Positions 43,911-52,985 of a DNA stretch of 64,000 nucleotides are shown here, one piece after another. The DNA lies in NCBI GenBank assembly GCA_026003395.1, contig BPHE01000013.1:1-64000 (forward strand), given 5' to 3'. Each line of letters starts with the position of its first letter. The stretch's first letter is position 1. Source of the stretch: Vicingaceae bacterium. Lineage in GTDB: Bacteria; Bacteroidota; Bacteroidia; Flavobacteriales_E; Vicingaceae. The position numbers and the translations under genes are program-made. Below the pieces are notes generated by a model, which worked only from the letters and a program-made list of their open reading frames with translations, had not been told where the DNA came from and did not search any database.

Positions 43911-45086
43911 CTATGAATTTTGATTGTTCTGTTTCAGAACTGTATCTTGTTTTACTGAATCGACATTGTTTTCAGGCAAATCTTCATCTAACCAAAGTTC
44001 ACCTTGGGGTGGCAAAGCACCGGGCGGGTTAGAGCCACGCAATGATATTATATAAGATGACACTAATTGAATTTGTTTGGGTGATAATTGAGTTTCCCAG
44101 GGGATCATCCCTTTTTCAGGCACTCCATATTTAATGGTTTTAAAAACATTTTTAATGCCGCCTCCATGAATCCAATAATCGTCAGTAAGATTAGGCCCGG
44201 CACCACCTTGTGCGTTTTGTCCATGACATACCGCACAGTTGGTTTTGAAAATTTCTTTGCCTTTTTCGAGATCTGTCGCATCAGTCAATAGTACCACGTT
44301 ATTTTCGTTGATATTGGCTGCAGCTTTTTCCAAATATTCCTTTTTTTGTTTCTCGGCTTCCTCCATTTCTATTCTATACAACTCTTCCTGTCCAACACCC
44401 GGACCTATAAATCCTATATTTTCAAATGCTTTAATTGGTGTCACATGATAATGAATCATATAGACCACAGAAAATATGATTGTGGCGTAAAACATCCATA
44501 ACCACCAGGGGGGCAGTGTATTATCAAGTTCACGGATGCCATCATATTCATGTTCAAATTGAATAGCGGCTTCTTTCTCAACCGGTACCGATTTGGTGAA
44601 AATCCTGCCCCAATCAATATTTCCGGACAATACACCAAACAATCCCGGTTTTGCTTCTATTTTGCCGGTAAAAGACAAAAGATCAACATACATCCTGAAT
44701 AACCAGATGTTAACCAGTAATAACAAAATATTCATCACCACCAACATCAACAGATCCATCGTGCCAAACACATTTAGTAAAGGAATTGATAAGTCATTAA
44801 CATATTTGGATGGAAAGAGTAACAAAAACCACAAGTTTTTCGAAATTTCCGGTTTATCATTTGCAGAGATATTTTCATTTCTACCGGATGATTTTACTGA
44901 CTTTATTGCGTTGATCATCGTAAAAACAAAAAACAACTGCAATAAAATCAGTATCAACAATCCCCATCCGGACCAATCTTCAGGATTTATTTCCAGATGA
45001 TTGCTTTTTTCTATGCTTTCGGCACCCATAGATATTATTGAAATTAGCAAGCAACCGATTAATACAATTATTTTTTTTGATTTCAT
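43911..45086 (-). CDS. ccoP: cbb3-type cytochrome c oxidase subunit III, CcoP
   Basis: 391 aa. An N-terminal signal-like helix, a second pair of helices (GLLILILLQLFFVFTMI, TMDLLMLVVMNILLLLVNIW), the FixP N-terminal motif DGIRELDNTLPPWWLWMFYA with another membrane helix, and one class I cytochrome c domain with CAVCH (about residue 289) and GMIPWETQLSPKQI as axial Met region. Classical CcoP has two heme motifs; I find only one, as in other Bacteroidota forms. The tail is Asn/Pro-rich and ends LKQNNQNS. It carries electrons to CcoNO. Starts 20 nt after ccoQ. Confidence 0.94.
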   Translation of the reverse strand: MKSKKIIVLIGCLLISIISMGAESIEKSNHLEINPEDWSGWGLLILILLQLFFVFTMINAIKSVKSSGRNENISANDKPEISKNLWFLLLFPSKYVNDLSIPLLNVFGTMDLLMLVVMNILLLLVNIWLFRMYVDLLSFTGKIEAKPGLFGVLSGNIDWGRIFTKSVPVEKEAAIQFEHEYDGIRELDNTLPPWWLWMFYATIIFSVVYMIHYHVTPIKAFENIGFIGPGVGQEELYRIEMEEAEKQKKEYLEKAAANINENNVVLLTDATDLEKGKEIFKTNCAVCHGQNAQGGAGPNLTDDYWIHGGGIKNVFKTIKYGVPEKGMIPWETQLSPKQIQLVSSYIISLRGSNPPGALPPQGELWLDEDLPENNVDSVKQDTVLKQNNQNS

Positions 45087-45106
45087 ATGATTATAGATTT
45101 AATGCT

Positions 45107-45271
45107 TTAATCCAAGGGTAGTTTTTTCATTTTATTCACATAAGATTTATCCATTTTCCAAAGCCAAACCAATACAACAACAAAAAAGATAAAAAAGATG
45201 CCGAATGAGATGAGTGGAAAAATCTCTATTCCGGCTATTGTTTCCATATGATGTTTAATAAATCTCAACAT
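45107..45271 (-). CDS. ccoQ: CcoQ-like small subunit of the cbb3 oxidase
   Basis: 54 aa, from ATG at 45271 to TAA at 45109-45107. Sequence begins MLRFIKHHMETIAGIEIFPL, has one membrane helix (ISFGIFFIFFVVVLVWLW) and ends in a basic tail, KMDKSYVNKMKKLPLD. This matches the size, topology and position of CcoQ between ccoNO (12 nt upstream) and ccoP (20 nt downstream). CcoQ stabilises the oxidase complex. A later ATG (45247) is a possible alternative start. Confidence 0.85.
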   Translation of the reverse strand: MLRFIKHHMETIAGIEIFPLISFGIFFIFFVVVLVWLWKMDKSYVNKMKKLPLD

Positions 45272-45283
45272 AATGATTCAATT

Positions 45284-47431
45284 TTATTTTGAAGACAATT
45301 GTTCATTTTGTTGACCTTTTTCAAGGTCTCTACCTAACCTTTGCAAATAAGCGATTACTGCTATCACCTCTTTATCAGCAGAAGTTTCTATATTATTTTT
45401 TCTTAGATCTTCAGCAATATCTTGAGCTTGTTTAATAAGATCTTTAGTGGCCACCAAATCATAACCTTCCGGATAAGGTACTCCCAACTTACGCATGGCT
45501 CTAATTTTCTTTGCTGTCAATGTTGTATCCAATTTATTCTCTATCAACCAGGGATATGCCGGCATGATCGAACCAGGTGATGTTAATTGCGGATCCAATA
45601 AGTGTGTGTAATGCCAAGCATTGGGCTTCCTTAGTTTATCGGTTCCTTCACGTGAAAGATCCGGACCGGTTCTTTTTGACCCCCACAAAAATGGATGTTC
45701 ATAGACATATTCACCTGCTTTGGCATATTCACCATATCTTTCTGTTTCACTGCGGAATGGTCTTACCATTTGAGAATGACATACCGTGCAACCTTCGCGA
45801 ATGTAAATATCCCTTCCTTCCAGCTCCAAAGGTGTCAATGGTTTGACTGAAGAGATGGTGGGAATGTTTGATTTTACAAGAAATGTGGGAATCATCTCCA
45901 CAATGCCACCAACAGATACCACTATAAAAGAGAGAACGAGCATTTGCACCGGTCTTTTTTCAATCCAACGATGCCAATACGATTTTTCTTCCTTGAATTT
46001 AATCAAGGAAGGAGCGTTTGCTTCTTCATTTTTCACAAATTGTCCGGCTGCTGCTGTTTTCATTAAATTATAAACCATTATAATCACTCCCGTAAAATAT
46101 AACAATCCTCCTATCCCCCTGATCAGATAAAGATTCTTGATAGCCGTAACTGTTTCTAGAAAGTTAGGATATTTCAAGAACCCCTCTGACGTAAATTCTT
46201 TCCACATAAAACTTTGAGTAAACCCTGCCCAATACATTGGCAATGCATAAAAGATAATTCCTAACGTACCGATCCAAAAATGAAAATTAGCCAATGATTG
46301 AGAATAAAGTTTTGTTCGCCACATTTTTGGGACCAACCAATAGAGCATTCCAAATGTTAGAAACCCATTCCAAGCCAGCCCCCCAACATGCACATGAGCA
46401 ATGGTCCAATCTGTAAAGTGAGATATTGCATTGACATTTTTCAATGATAACATAGGTCCTTCGAAAGTAGCCATGCCGTAACCGGTCAATGCAACTACCA
46501 TAAATTTCAATATGGGATCGGCTTTTACTTTATCCCATGCCCCACGCAACGTCAACAAACCATTGAGCATACCTCCCCAGGAAGGTGCTATCAACATAAC
46601 AGAAAAAACGGCTCCAAGCGATTGAGCCCAATCCGGCAACGCAGAATACAACAAATGATGTGGTCCGGCCCAAATGTATATAAAAATTAATGCCCAAAAG
46701 TGTACAATAGACAATTTGTAGGAATAAATCGGTCTTTCGGCTGCCTTTGGGACAAAGTAATACATTAATCCAAGATATGGAGTAGTCAGGAAAAAGGCAA
46801 CAGCATTGTGTCCATACCACCATTGCACCAACGCATCTTGCACTCCGGCAAACCAGGAATAACTTTTCAAAGCTGCGACCGGCAATTCAAAAGAGTTTAC
46901 TACATGCAATAAAGCCACTGTAACAAATGTAGCGATATAAAACCATATAGCCACATACAAATGCTCAACCCTCCTTTTTAAAATTGTAGCAAACATATTC
47001 CAACCAAACACCACCCAAATAATGGTGATCGCAATGTCAATCGGCCATTCCAATTCAGCATATTCTTTCGAAGTAGTATAACCAAGTGGTAAAGTAATGG
47101 CTGCAGCAAGTATGATCAACTGCCAACCCCAAAAATGAATGTTACTCAACAAATCACTGTACATCCTTGTTTTCAACAACCTTTGCAACGAGTAGTATAC
47201 TCCTGCAAAAATCCCGTTACCGACAAAAGCAAAAATTACTGCATTGGTGTGGAGTGGCCTGATGCGCCCGAAACTGGTTACCGGAATCCCAAAATTCAAT
47301 TCCGGAAATACCAGTTGAAATGCAATTAATAACCCAACCAACATTCCAACCACTCCAAAAACAACCGTTGCAATCAAAAACTTTTTGACAATCGCGTTGT
47401 CGTATTCAAATTTTTCTATTACTTGGCTCAT
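45284..47431 (-). CDS. ccoNO: Fused cbb3 oxidase subunits I and II, CcoN-CcoO
   Basis: 715 aa. The first ~480 residues are CcoN, a 12-helix heme-copper oxidase subunit with RPLHTNAVIFAF (heme b ligand His), WWYGHNAVAFFLTTPYLG (His of CuB), AGPHHLLYSALPDWAQ (CuB His pair) and TDWTIAHVHVGGLAWNG (heme ligands). A linker with one helix (VQMLVLSFIVVSVGGIVEMI) leads to CcoO, a membrane-anchored cytochrome c with CTVCHSQMVRPF and SPGSIMPAYPWL. Separate in Proteobacteria; fused in many Bacteroidota. It reduces O2 to water with high affinity and pumps protons. Its start overlaps ccoS by 26 nt. Confidence 0.97.
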   Translation of the reverse strand: MSQVIEKFEYDNAIVKKFLIATVVFGVVGMLVGLLIAFQLVFPELNFGIPVTSFGRIRPLHTNAVIFAFVGNGIFAGVYYSLQRLLKTRMYSDLLSNIHFWGWQLIILAAAITLPLGYTTSKEYAELEWPIDIAITIIWVVFGWNMFATILKRRVEHLYVAIWFYIATFVTVALLHVVNSFELPVAALKSYSWFAGVQDALVQWWYGHNAVAFFLTTPYLGLMYYFVPKAAERPIYSYKLSIVHFWALIFIYIWAGPHHLLYSALPDWAQSLGAVFSVMLIAPSWGGMLNGLLTLRGAWDKVKADPILKFMVVALTGYGMATFEGPMLSLKNVNAISHFTDWTIAHVHVGGLAWNGFLTFGMLYWLVPKMWRTKLYSQSLANFHFWIGTLGIIFYALPMYWAGFTQSFMWKEFTSEGFLKYPNFLETVTAIKNLYLIRGIGGLLYFTGVIIMVYNLMKTAAAGQFVKNEEANAPSLIKFKEEKSYWHRWIEKRPVQMLVLSFIVVSVGGIVEMIPTFLVKSNIPTISSVKPLTPLELEGRDIYIREGCTVCHSQMVRPFRSETERYGEYAKAGEYVYEHPFLWGSKRTGPDLSREGTDKLRKPNAWHYTHLLDPQLTSPGSIMPAYPWLIENKLDTTLTAKKIRAMRKLGVPYPEGYDLVATKDLIKQAQDIAEDLRKNNIETSADKEVIAVIAYLQRLGRDLEKGQQNEQLSSK

Positions 47432-47633
47432 ATTTATCGGATTTAGATTTTTCTATTTCTTTCAATTCGTTTTCTTTTACAGGTTCTTGCTTGTTATTGT
47501 CATCATATAATATCCTAATGGAAGGCGAGTAGATATCTTCAAACTGCCCATTTTTGACAGACCAAAAAAAAGCTGCCAAAAAACCCAGCGCTATCAATAC
47601 GCTCACGCCTATCATCAAAAAAATTACTTGCAT
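47406..47633 (-). CDS. ccoS: cbb3 oxidase assembly protein CcoS
   Basis: 75 aa. One membrane helix (VIFLMIGVSVLIALGFLAAFFW) then the CcoS motif SVKNGQFEDIYSPSIRILYDD. CcoS is needed to insert cofactors into the cbb3 oxidase. The charged C-terminal tail is longer than in many members. First gene of the operon and overlapping ccoNO by 26 nt; the promoter region is the 82-nt gap upstream. Confidence 0.93.
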   Translation of the reverse strand: MQVIFLMIGVSVLIALGFLAAFFWSVKNGQFEDIYSPSIRILYDDNNKQEPVKENELKEIEKSKSDKYEPSNRKI

Positions 47634-47652
47634 AAAGCATAGTATTACGGCA

Positions 47653-47660
47653 CAAATGTA
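47653..47660 (-). promoter_or_regulatory. Predicted -7 promoter element of the cbb3 operon
   Basis: Minus strand TACATTTG matches TAnnTTTG, 19 nt before the ccoS ATG. No TTTG is found at the -33 position, which fits a promoter that depends on an activator. Confidence 0.5.
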
Positions 47661-47682
47661 TTTTGCCGCGTATTGGAGAAAA

Positions 47683-47696
47683 ATGACTTATGTCAT
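47683..47696. promoter_or_regulatory. Palindrome with FNR/CRP-family geometry upstream of the cbb3 operon
   Basis: ATGAC-TTAT-GTCAT is a perfect 5-4-5 inverted repeat, the same geometry as FNR boxes (TTGAT-N4-ATCAA). Its centre is about 41 nt upstream of the transcription start expected from the -7 element at 47653-47660, the class II activator position. A CRP/FNR-family regulator sensing O2 or redox state is a reasonable guess; none is encoded in the window. Confidence 0.5.
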
Positions 47697-47715
47697 ATAA
47701 AAAATATGATTTTGG

Positions 47716-49986
47716 TCAGTTTTTTGATTTTTTACCAAAAATGATATCGATTAAGATCGGTACCATCAAGAAATCAAACAACAATGCCGCAAAAAGTGTC
47801 AATGATGTATACAATCCGATTCTGTATGTACTTGTAAATTGGGAAAAAATCAACGATCCGAAACCAAAAAAAAGCACAATAGTTGTGAATATCAAAGATT
47901 GTCCGGTATGTTGGAAAGTAAAATATAATTGGTCTTTAATACCTCGGCGTTTTCTTCTTTCAATATAATATCGGCTCAAGAGATGTATCGTATCATCTAC
48001 GGCAATACCGAAAGCCACTGTAAATACCACCGTGGACGACATATTTAAATCCGTTTTAAAAATATAAAAAAGACAAAACAACAAAGACAAAGGAGCCAAA
48101 TTGGGAATCAATACCACCGGCAATATTTTTATATCTTTATATAATATCAACATCAACAAACCAACTGCAGATAAGGCCAACAATAGCCCAAAACGAGTGT
48201 TTTCAATCATTAAATCATTGTTCCGGTCAATTAAGTATGCACTTCCGGTCACTGTAAATTCCAATCCTCTCGTATCAATGCGGGAGATAAAGCTTTGCAA
48301 TTTTTCCCATTTTTGTTTGGCAGCCAAACTACCAATGTCTTTCATTTTGCCTGAAATTCTGAATGTGCTTTCGCCTGCATTCCACAATAGTTTTACTTCA
48401 GGTCTCTTTTTAAAGTATTGCAGTGCACTGAAAACTTTTTTCCAATCCGTCGGATTTTCCGGCAAAACATAAAATTTATTGTTTCCGCCTTTCATGCCTC
48501 TGTAAATATTTTTGAAAACGACCGTCAGCGACTGAATAGCTTTTACTTCAAGTGAATCTTTTAGGTAGTTTTCCACCATTTCGACAGTTTTCCATGTTCC
48601 GGGATTTTCAAAAACTTCCGGATCATATTTTACTGCCATTTCAAATGGCCTGGCACCGGCAAATTCTTGCTCAAAAAACATCACGTCTTGCTTCAAGGGG
48701 TGGTTGACAGGCAGGTCCTCAAGCAAAAAATAATTCACTTTTAACCCGGGATAAATTAAAAAACCTCCGGCAATAAGTAAAAACGCCAAAAGAAAAATTT
48801 CCCACTTTTGTTTCAAAGTGAAATCTATCCATGATTTATATCTTAAAGTTTTCAATGAATTGACCTCAAATACTTCTACAGGTTTGTATTTGTAAAAATT
48901 GCGTATCAAAACAGGAAGCAATATGATGGTTAACACAAAAGCCATCATCACACCAATGGCAGTGTAAAGACCAAAATCACGAATGGGTTTTATGGGCAAT
49001 GTGACCAAAGATAAAAAACCTATTGATGTAGTAATGGAAGTCAAAAACATAGGCATTTTAAGATATTTGAGAGTATATTTCAATGAACGTGAAAGATTAT
49101 ACCCACTTTGCAAGTGAAAATGCAAACGATTTAAAAAATGAACGGAATCAGAAACCCCGACTATAAACAATATCAATGGTAGAAGAGACGCCAATATGTC
49201 TATTTTTTTTCCGGTCCACTGCATGACGGCCAGGGTGAACAAGATAGAAAACAACAAAACAAAAAAGGGCAATACTACAGTCATAAAATTTCTGAAAATA
49301 TAATACAGCACAACACCTGCCAATATTGCCCCAATAATTGAAAACATAATCAATTCTTGTTGAATGATATTTAAATAAACTTCCTGTGCTTTAACCTTTC
49401 CAACCCAGCGAAGAGGATATTTGTCAAATTGATTTAGCTTTGATTTAATGGCAGCGATCAATTCATCACTTTCTTTTTTGGTAATAATTTCTTTATTTCT
49501 AACATAAAACATCAAGGATCTGTAATCTTCCGATACGAAAACTCCTTCAAATTCATGGGTTTCAGCCAAATGCAGCGAATCATTAATTAAAACTTGATCA
49601 TTATCAGGATGAATGAAAGGAACATTTATCCACAATCCACCGGGAGCCAGCAAAGGTTTTTTGATTTTCAACAATGATGCCACACCGCGTATGTGTGGCA
49701 AAGTGGCCAATGTATCATGCAACTTCAATGCTTCATTTAAAAAAGCTTTGTTGAAAATCCCCGATTTATGCGCAGTATCCGATAAAGAAACTAAAATAAA
49801 GTCATTGTCATTCTCAAAAACTTCACGGTAATGCAAATAATAATCAAGATCTGCATTTTGACGTGGGAAAAAGTTCTCAAAATCATAATCAAACTTCAAT
49901 CGACTAATAGAAATTATTGAAATGACAGTAAAAAAGAAAAACGCTGCAAGTATCAGAAAATCAGAATGAAAATAATTTTTTTTCAT
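47716..49986 (-). CDS. MMPL/RND-superfamily exporter
   Basis: 756 aa from the ATG at 49986, which overlaps the stop of the upstream gene in ATGA. About 12 membrane helices in two repeats, each with a periplasmic domain after the first helix. Repeat landmarks are GVSDSVHFLNRLHFHLQSGY and AFGIAVDDTIHLLSRYYIER, the Asp-containing segments of fourth helices. The family moves lipids, sterols or other hydrophobic compounds by proton motive force. In Bacteroidota they are often annotated as MMPL; the substrate here is unknown. Paired with a solute-binding lipoprotein gene. Confidence 0.88.
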   Translation of the reverse strand: MKKNYFHSDFLILAAFFFFTVISIISISRLKFDYDFENFFPRQNADLDYYLHYREVFENDNDFILVSLSDTAHKSGIFNKAFLNEALKLHDTLATLPHIRGVASLLKIKKPLLAPGGLWINVPFIHPDNDQVLINDSLHLAETHEFEGVFVSEDYRSLMFYVRNKEIITKKESDELIAAIKSKLNQFDKYPLRWVGKVKAQEVYLNIIQQELIMFSIIGAILAGVVLYYIFRNFMTVVLPFFVLLFSILFTLAVMQWTGKKIDILASLLPLILFIVGVSDSVHFLNRLHFHLQSGYNLSRSLKYTLKYLKMPMFLTSITTSIGFLSLVTLPIKPIRDFGLYTAIGVMMAFVLTIILLPVLIRNFYKYKPVEVFEVNSLKTLRYKSWIDFTLKQKWEIFLLAFLLIAGGFLIYPGLKVNYFLLEDLPVNHPLKQDVMFFEQEFAGARPFEMAVKYDPEVFENPGTWKTVEMVENYLKDSLEVKAIQSLTVVFKNIYRGMKGGNNKFYVLPENPTDWKKVFSALQYFKKRPEVKLLWNAGESTFRISGKMKDIGSLAAKQKWEKLQSFISRIDTRGLEFTVTGSAYLIDRNNDLMIENTRFGLLLALSAVGLLMLILYKDIKILPVVLIPNLAPLSLLFCLFYIFKTDLNMSSTVVFTVAFGIAVDDTIHLLSRYYIERRKRRGIKDQLYFTFQHTGQSLIFTTIVLFFGFGSLIFSQFTSTYRIGLYTSLTLFAALLFDFLMVPILIDIIFGKKSKN

Positions 49987-51635
49987 TGTTTTTGTTCGAT
50001 ACGTACCCATTTCAAATCGGGCACACTCATAGCATTAACTTTCAAATTTTTTACAGTTGGAGATGACAAAAGAACCATTTCGTCGTAATATAAAGGCACA
50101 ATGGGAGCTTTTGCAATAATTATTTTATCCATCTCTTTATACAATTCATTTCGTTTGCCCGGATCCTGTTCTTTTAAAGCCCGGTCATATAAATTGTCGA
50201 ATTCTTTTTCAAAGAAATGTGTATAGTTAGGTCCTTTGGGAGAAAAATTGGGCGAATAAAACAAAGAAAGATAATTTTCCGGATCGGGATAATCTGCCAC
50301 CCATGATTTTCTGAAAAAATCGGCTTTACCATTTGCCACCATTTCTGCATGAATTCCGGCAGTATTCACTTCTATCCTGCATTTTATACCAATCTCCTGA
50401 AGTTGATGCTGGATAAATTCGCACATGTCCAAATATTGTGCTGTTGTATATAACACAAGCTCAAACGGTGGATTTTGGTTTAAATATCCTGATTGTTTTA
50501 AAAGTTCTCTTGCTTTTTGTGGATTATATTCATATCCTTTTACTACATAAGGATCAAAAGAACTCAATCCGGGCGGAACAATTCCACCGTCGGCAGGCCG
50601 GCCAATATTTTGTCTTAAATATCTTATCATTGCTTTTCGATCAAAAGCCATGTTGACCGCTTGTCTAAATTCTACCGATCGTATGGGAGAAGATGAATTT
50701 TTTGTATCTAAACGGAACCCCAGATATTCAGTGTTGAGAAAGGGCTTTTTCTCGAACTTAATCTTTTCTTTGTATTCGTCTTTGAGTTTTCCATCGTCGG
50801 TCAATACTGTCTTTTTAATAGAACCGTGCAATCCCGATATGAAATCCAGTTCCCCCTTAACTAATTCAAAAAAAGCCACATCTTCGTCTTTGATAAAATT
50901 AAAATGGACGGCATCGACATAGGGTAGCGGCTTTCCACTTTCATCTTTTTCAAAATACCTTGGATTTTTCACCAATATCAACTTTACACCTTCTTCCCAA
51001 TATTTGATTTGAAAAGGTCCGGTTCCCACAGGATTCCTCCTGAAATCAGAACCATAATAATCTATTGCTTCGTGCGGTACGATTGAGCAATATGTCATGG
51101 ATAGCAATCCCAAAAAAGGCGGAAAGGGATATTTTAAATGAATTCTGAAAACACTATCGTTGACTGCCTTAAATCCCATCGGAAGCGTGTCCGGATGAGT
51201 ATACAAATGTCTGAACACCCATCGACCGGGTGACGCAATCTTTTCATCCAATAAACGAAAAAAACTATATTCCACGTCATAAGCCGTTACTTTTCTTGTT
51301 TTTTTGTCTTGGAATGCAGGACTCTCATGAAAATATACATCATTTCTCAAATAAAACACATACGTTTTGCCGTCATCATACACTTCCCACCTTTTGGCAA
51401 TAGAAGGTTTGATGGTTAGATTTTCATCAGTTTCGACAAGTCCGTTATAAAGTTGTCTGACCACTTTGATATTATCAAGTGAAGATGAAAATGCGGGATC
51501 CAAGGATGTTATTCCGGCCGGCAAATTGGTTCTGAACAATGAACGTTGCTCGTTTTCGCCGCTGTCTTTTACGCCACATCCTGCCAATAAAATTAACAAT
51601 GGTAAAATTTGTCTATTGATTCGAAAAAATATCAT
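49983..51635 (-). CDS. ABC-type peptide/solute-binding lipoprotein (SBP family 5)
   Basis: 550 aa. Lipobox LLILLAGC (Cys about residue 20). SBP_bac_5 fold: TSLDPAFSSSLDNIKVVRQL, YNGLVETDENLTIKPSIAKR, a second-lobe region VGTGPFQIKYWEEGVKLILV and ALKEQDPGKRNELYKEMDKI. It resembles OppA/DppA-type receptors, which normally deliver oligopeptides to an ABC permease. No permease or ATPase gene follows; instead the downstream partner is an MMPL exporter with a 4-nt overlap. It is probably bound to the inner or outer membrane, peptide-type ligand inferred only. Confidence 0.9.
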   Translation of the reverse strand: MIFFRINRQILPLLILLAGCGVKDSGENEQRSLFRTNLPAGITSLDPAFSSSLDNIKVVRQLYNGLVETDENLTIKPSIAKRWEVYDDGKTYVFYLRNDVYFHESPAFQDKKTRKVTAYDVEYSFFRLLDEKIASPGRWVFRHLYTHPDTLPMGFKAVNDSVFRIHLKYPFPPFLGLLSMTYCSIVPHEAIDYYGSDFRRNPVGTGPFQIKYWEEGVKLILVKNPRYFEKDESGKPLPYVDAVHFNFIKDEDVAFFELVKGELDFISGLHGSIKKTVLTDDGKLKDEYKEKIKFEKKPFLNTEYLGFRLDTKNSSSPIRSVEFRQAVNMAFDRKAMIRYLRQNIGRPADGGIVPPGLSSFDPYVVKGYEYNPQKARELLKQSGYLNQNPPFELVLYTTAQYLDMCEFIQHQLQEIGIKCRIEVNTAGIHAEMVANGKADFFRKSWVADYPDPENYLSLFYSPNFSPKGPNYTHFFEKEFDNLYDRALKEQDPGKRNELYKEMDKIIIAKAPIVPLYYDEMVLLSSPTVKNLKVNAMSVPDLKWVRIEQKQ

Positions 51636-51834
51636 AACTTACAATGCATTGCCGTAAAAGTAAAAAGATTTTTTAAACAATGTATGAAATTGTTGTTTAA
51701 GCCGTCAAAAACCATTGTATATGTATTTTTCTTCTTTCCCAACACAATCGCTCAAGATAAAAAGCTTATTGCCAGTTTTCTTTCACAATTATTTATTTCC
51801 ATATTAATGTTAATTTCTTTAATTTGCCACATAA

Positions 51835-52926
51835 ATGAAAGTCATGAAAGAAATTGACTCAATCATTATAGGAACAGGCAGCTATATTCCCAAAAAAATT
51901 ATTAAAAACTCCGACTTTCTTCAACACGAATTTTATGACAGGAAAAGCAATTTAATAGAGAAAGCAAATGAAGAAATCATAAAAAAATTTGAAGAAATTA
52001 CCGGTATTCGTGAAAGAAGATATGTCGACGACGAATTGGTTGCTTCGGATATTGCCACTTTTGCAGCTGAAGATTCTATTTCCGACGCAGGAATTGACCC
52101 CGAAACCCTGGACTTCATAATTGTTGCCCACAATTTTGGCGATGTGCCTAAGAATAATCCACAAAGCAGCCTGGTGCCTTCATTGGCTTCAAGAGTAAAA
52201 AGAAATTTAAAAATAAATAATCCCAACTGTGTTGCTTTTGATTTGCCATTTGGTTGTCCCGGATGGTTACAAGGAGTCATTTTGGGTCATATCCTGATTC
52301 GTAGTGGAGAAGCCAATAAGGTTTTAATCATCGGAACAGAAACTCTCTCCAGAGTGTATGACCCACATGATATCGACTGCATGATTTATTCCGATGGCGC
52401 AGGGGCTGTGATTTTAGAGAAGCAGCTATCCGCTGAACGTTCGGGCATAATTACCCACTTAAGCCGGACAGATGCGCACAACGGTATTGCCGACTTGTTA
52501 TTTACGGGAAACACCTATAAAACAGATCCTGAACAAGAAAAACAAATCTACTTAAAAATGCATGGCCATAAAATTTATGAATATGCCATAACCCATGTGC
52601 CTGCTGCCATGAAAGAATGCCTGGATAAAGCCAACCTTACCATACACGACATAAAATATCTTATCATTCATCAAGCAAATGCCAAAATGGATGAAGCGAT
52701 TATGAAACGTTTATTAAAATTGTACAACATTCAAACTTTCAGAGATGATTTTATGCCTATGATCATTCAATGGATGGGAAACAATTCGGTAGCCACCATT
52801 CCCATTTTACTCGATTTAATCAGAAAAAACAAATTGGAAGGATACGGCATCAATAAAAACGAGTACTTATTATTTGCGTCTGTTGGTGCCGGGATGAATA
52901 TCAATGCCATGATTTATAAAACTTAA
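51835..52926 (+). CDS. 3-oxoacyl-ACP synthase III family protein
   Basis: 363 aa. Thiolase-fold ketosynthase that starts fatty-acid chain formation by condensing an acyl-CoA with malonyl-ACP. Catalytic Cys141 is in FDLPFGCPGWLQG, His279 in LIIHQANAKMD, and Asn316 in WMGNNSVATIP. Other family landmarks are EEITGIRERRYVDDE and YSDGAGAVILEK. The FGCPGW context and the long form (~360 aa rather than ~320) differ from the canonical FabH, and the family also includes ketosynthases of secondary metabolism. Two in-frame ATGs (51835 and 51844). Monocistronic before rnr. Confidence 0.92.
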   Translation: MKVMKEIDSIIIGTGSYIPKKIIKNSDFLQHEFYDRKSNLIEKANEEIIKKFEEITGIRERRYVDDELVASDIATFAAEDSISDAGIDPETLDFIIVAHNFGDVPKNNPQSSLVPSLASRVKRNLKINNPNCVAFDLPFGCPGWLQGVILGHILIRSGEANKVLIIGTETLSRVYDPHDIDCMIYSDGAGAVILEKQLSAERSGIITHLSRTDAHNGIADLLFTGNTYKTDPEQEKQIYLKMHGHKIYEYAITHVPAAMKECLDKANLTIHDIKYLIIHQANAKMDEAIMKRLLKLYNIQTFRDDFMPMIIQWMGNNSVATIPILLDLIRKNKLEGYGINKNEYLLFASVGAGMNINAMIYKT

Positions 52927-52985
52927 AACTTTGTAGAAAAACATTTTTGTCAAAAAAAGAAAATTAAATTTTTAACCTGCTTCTT

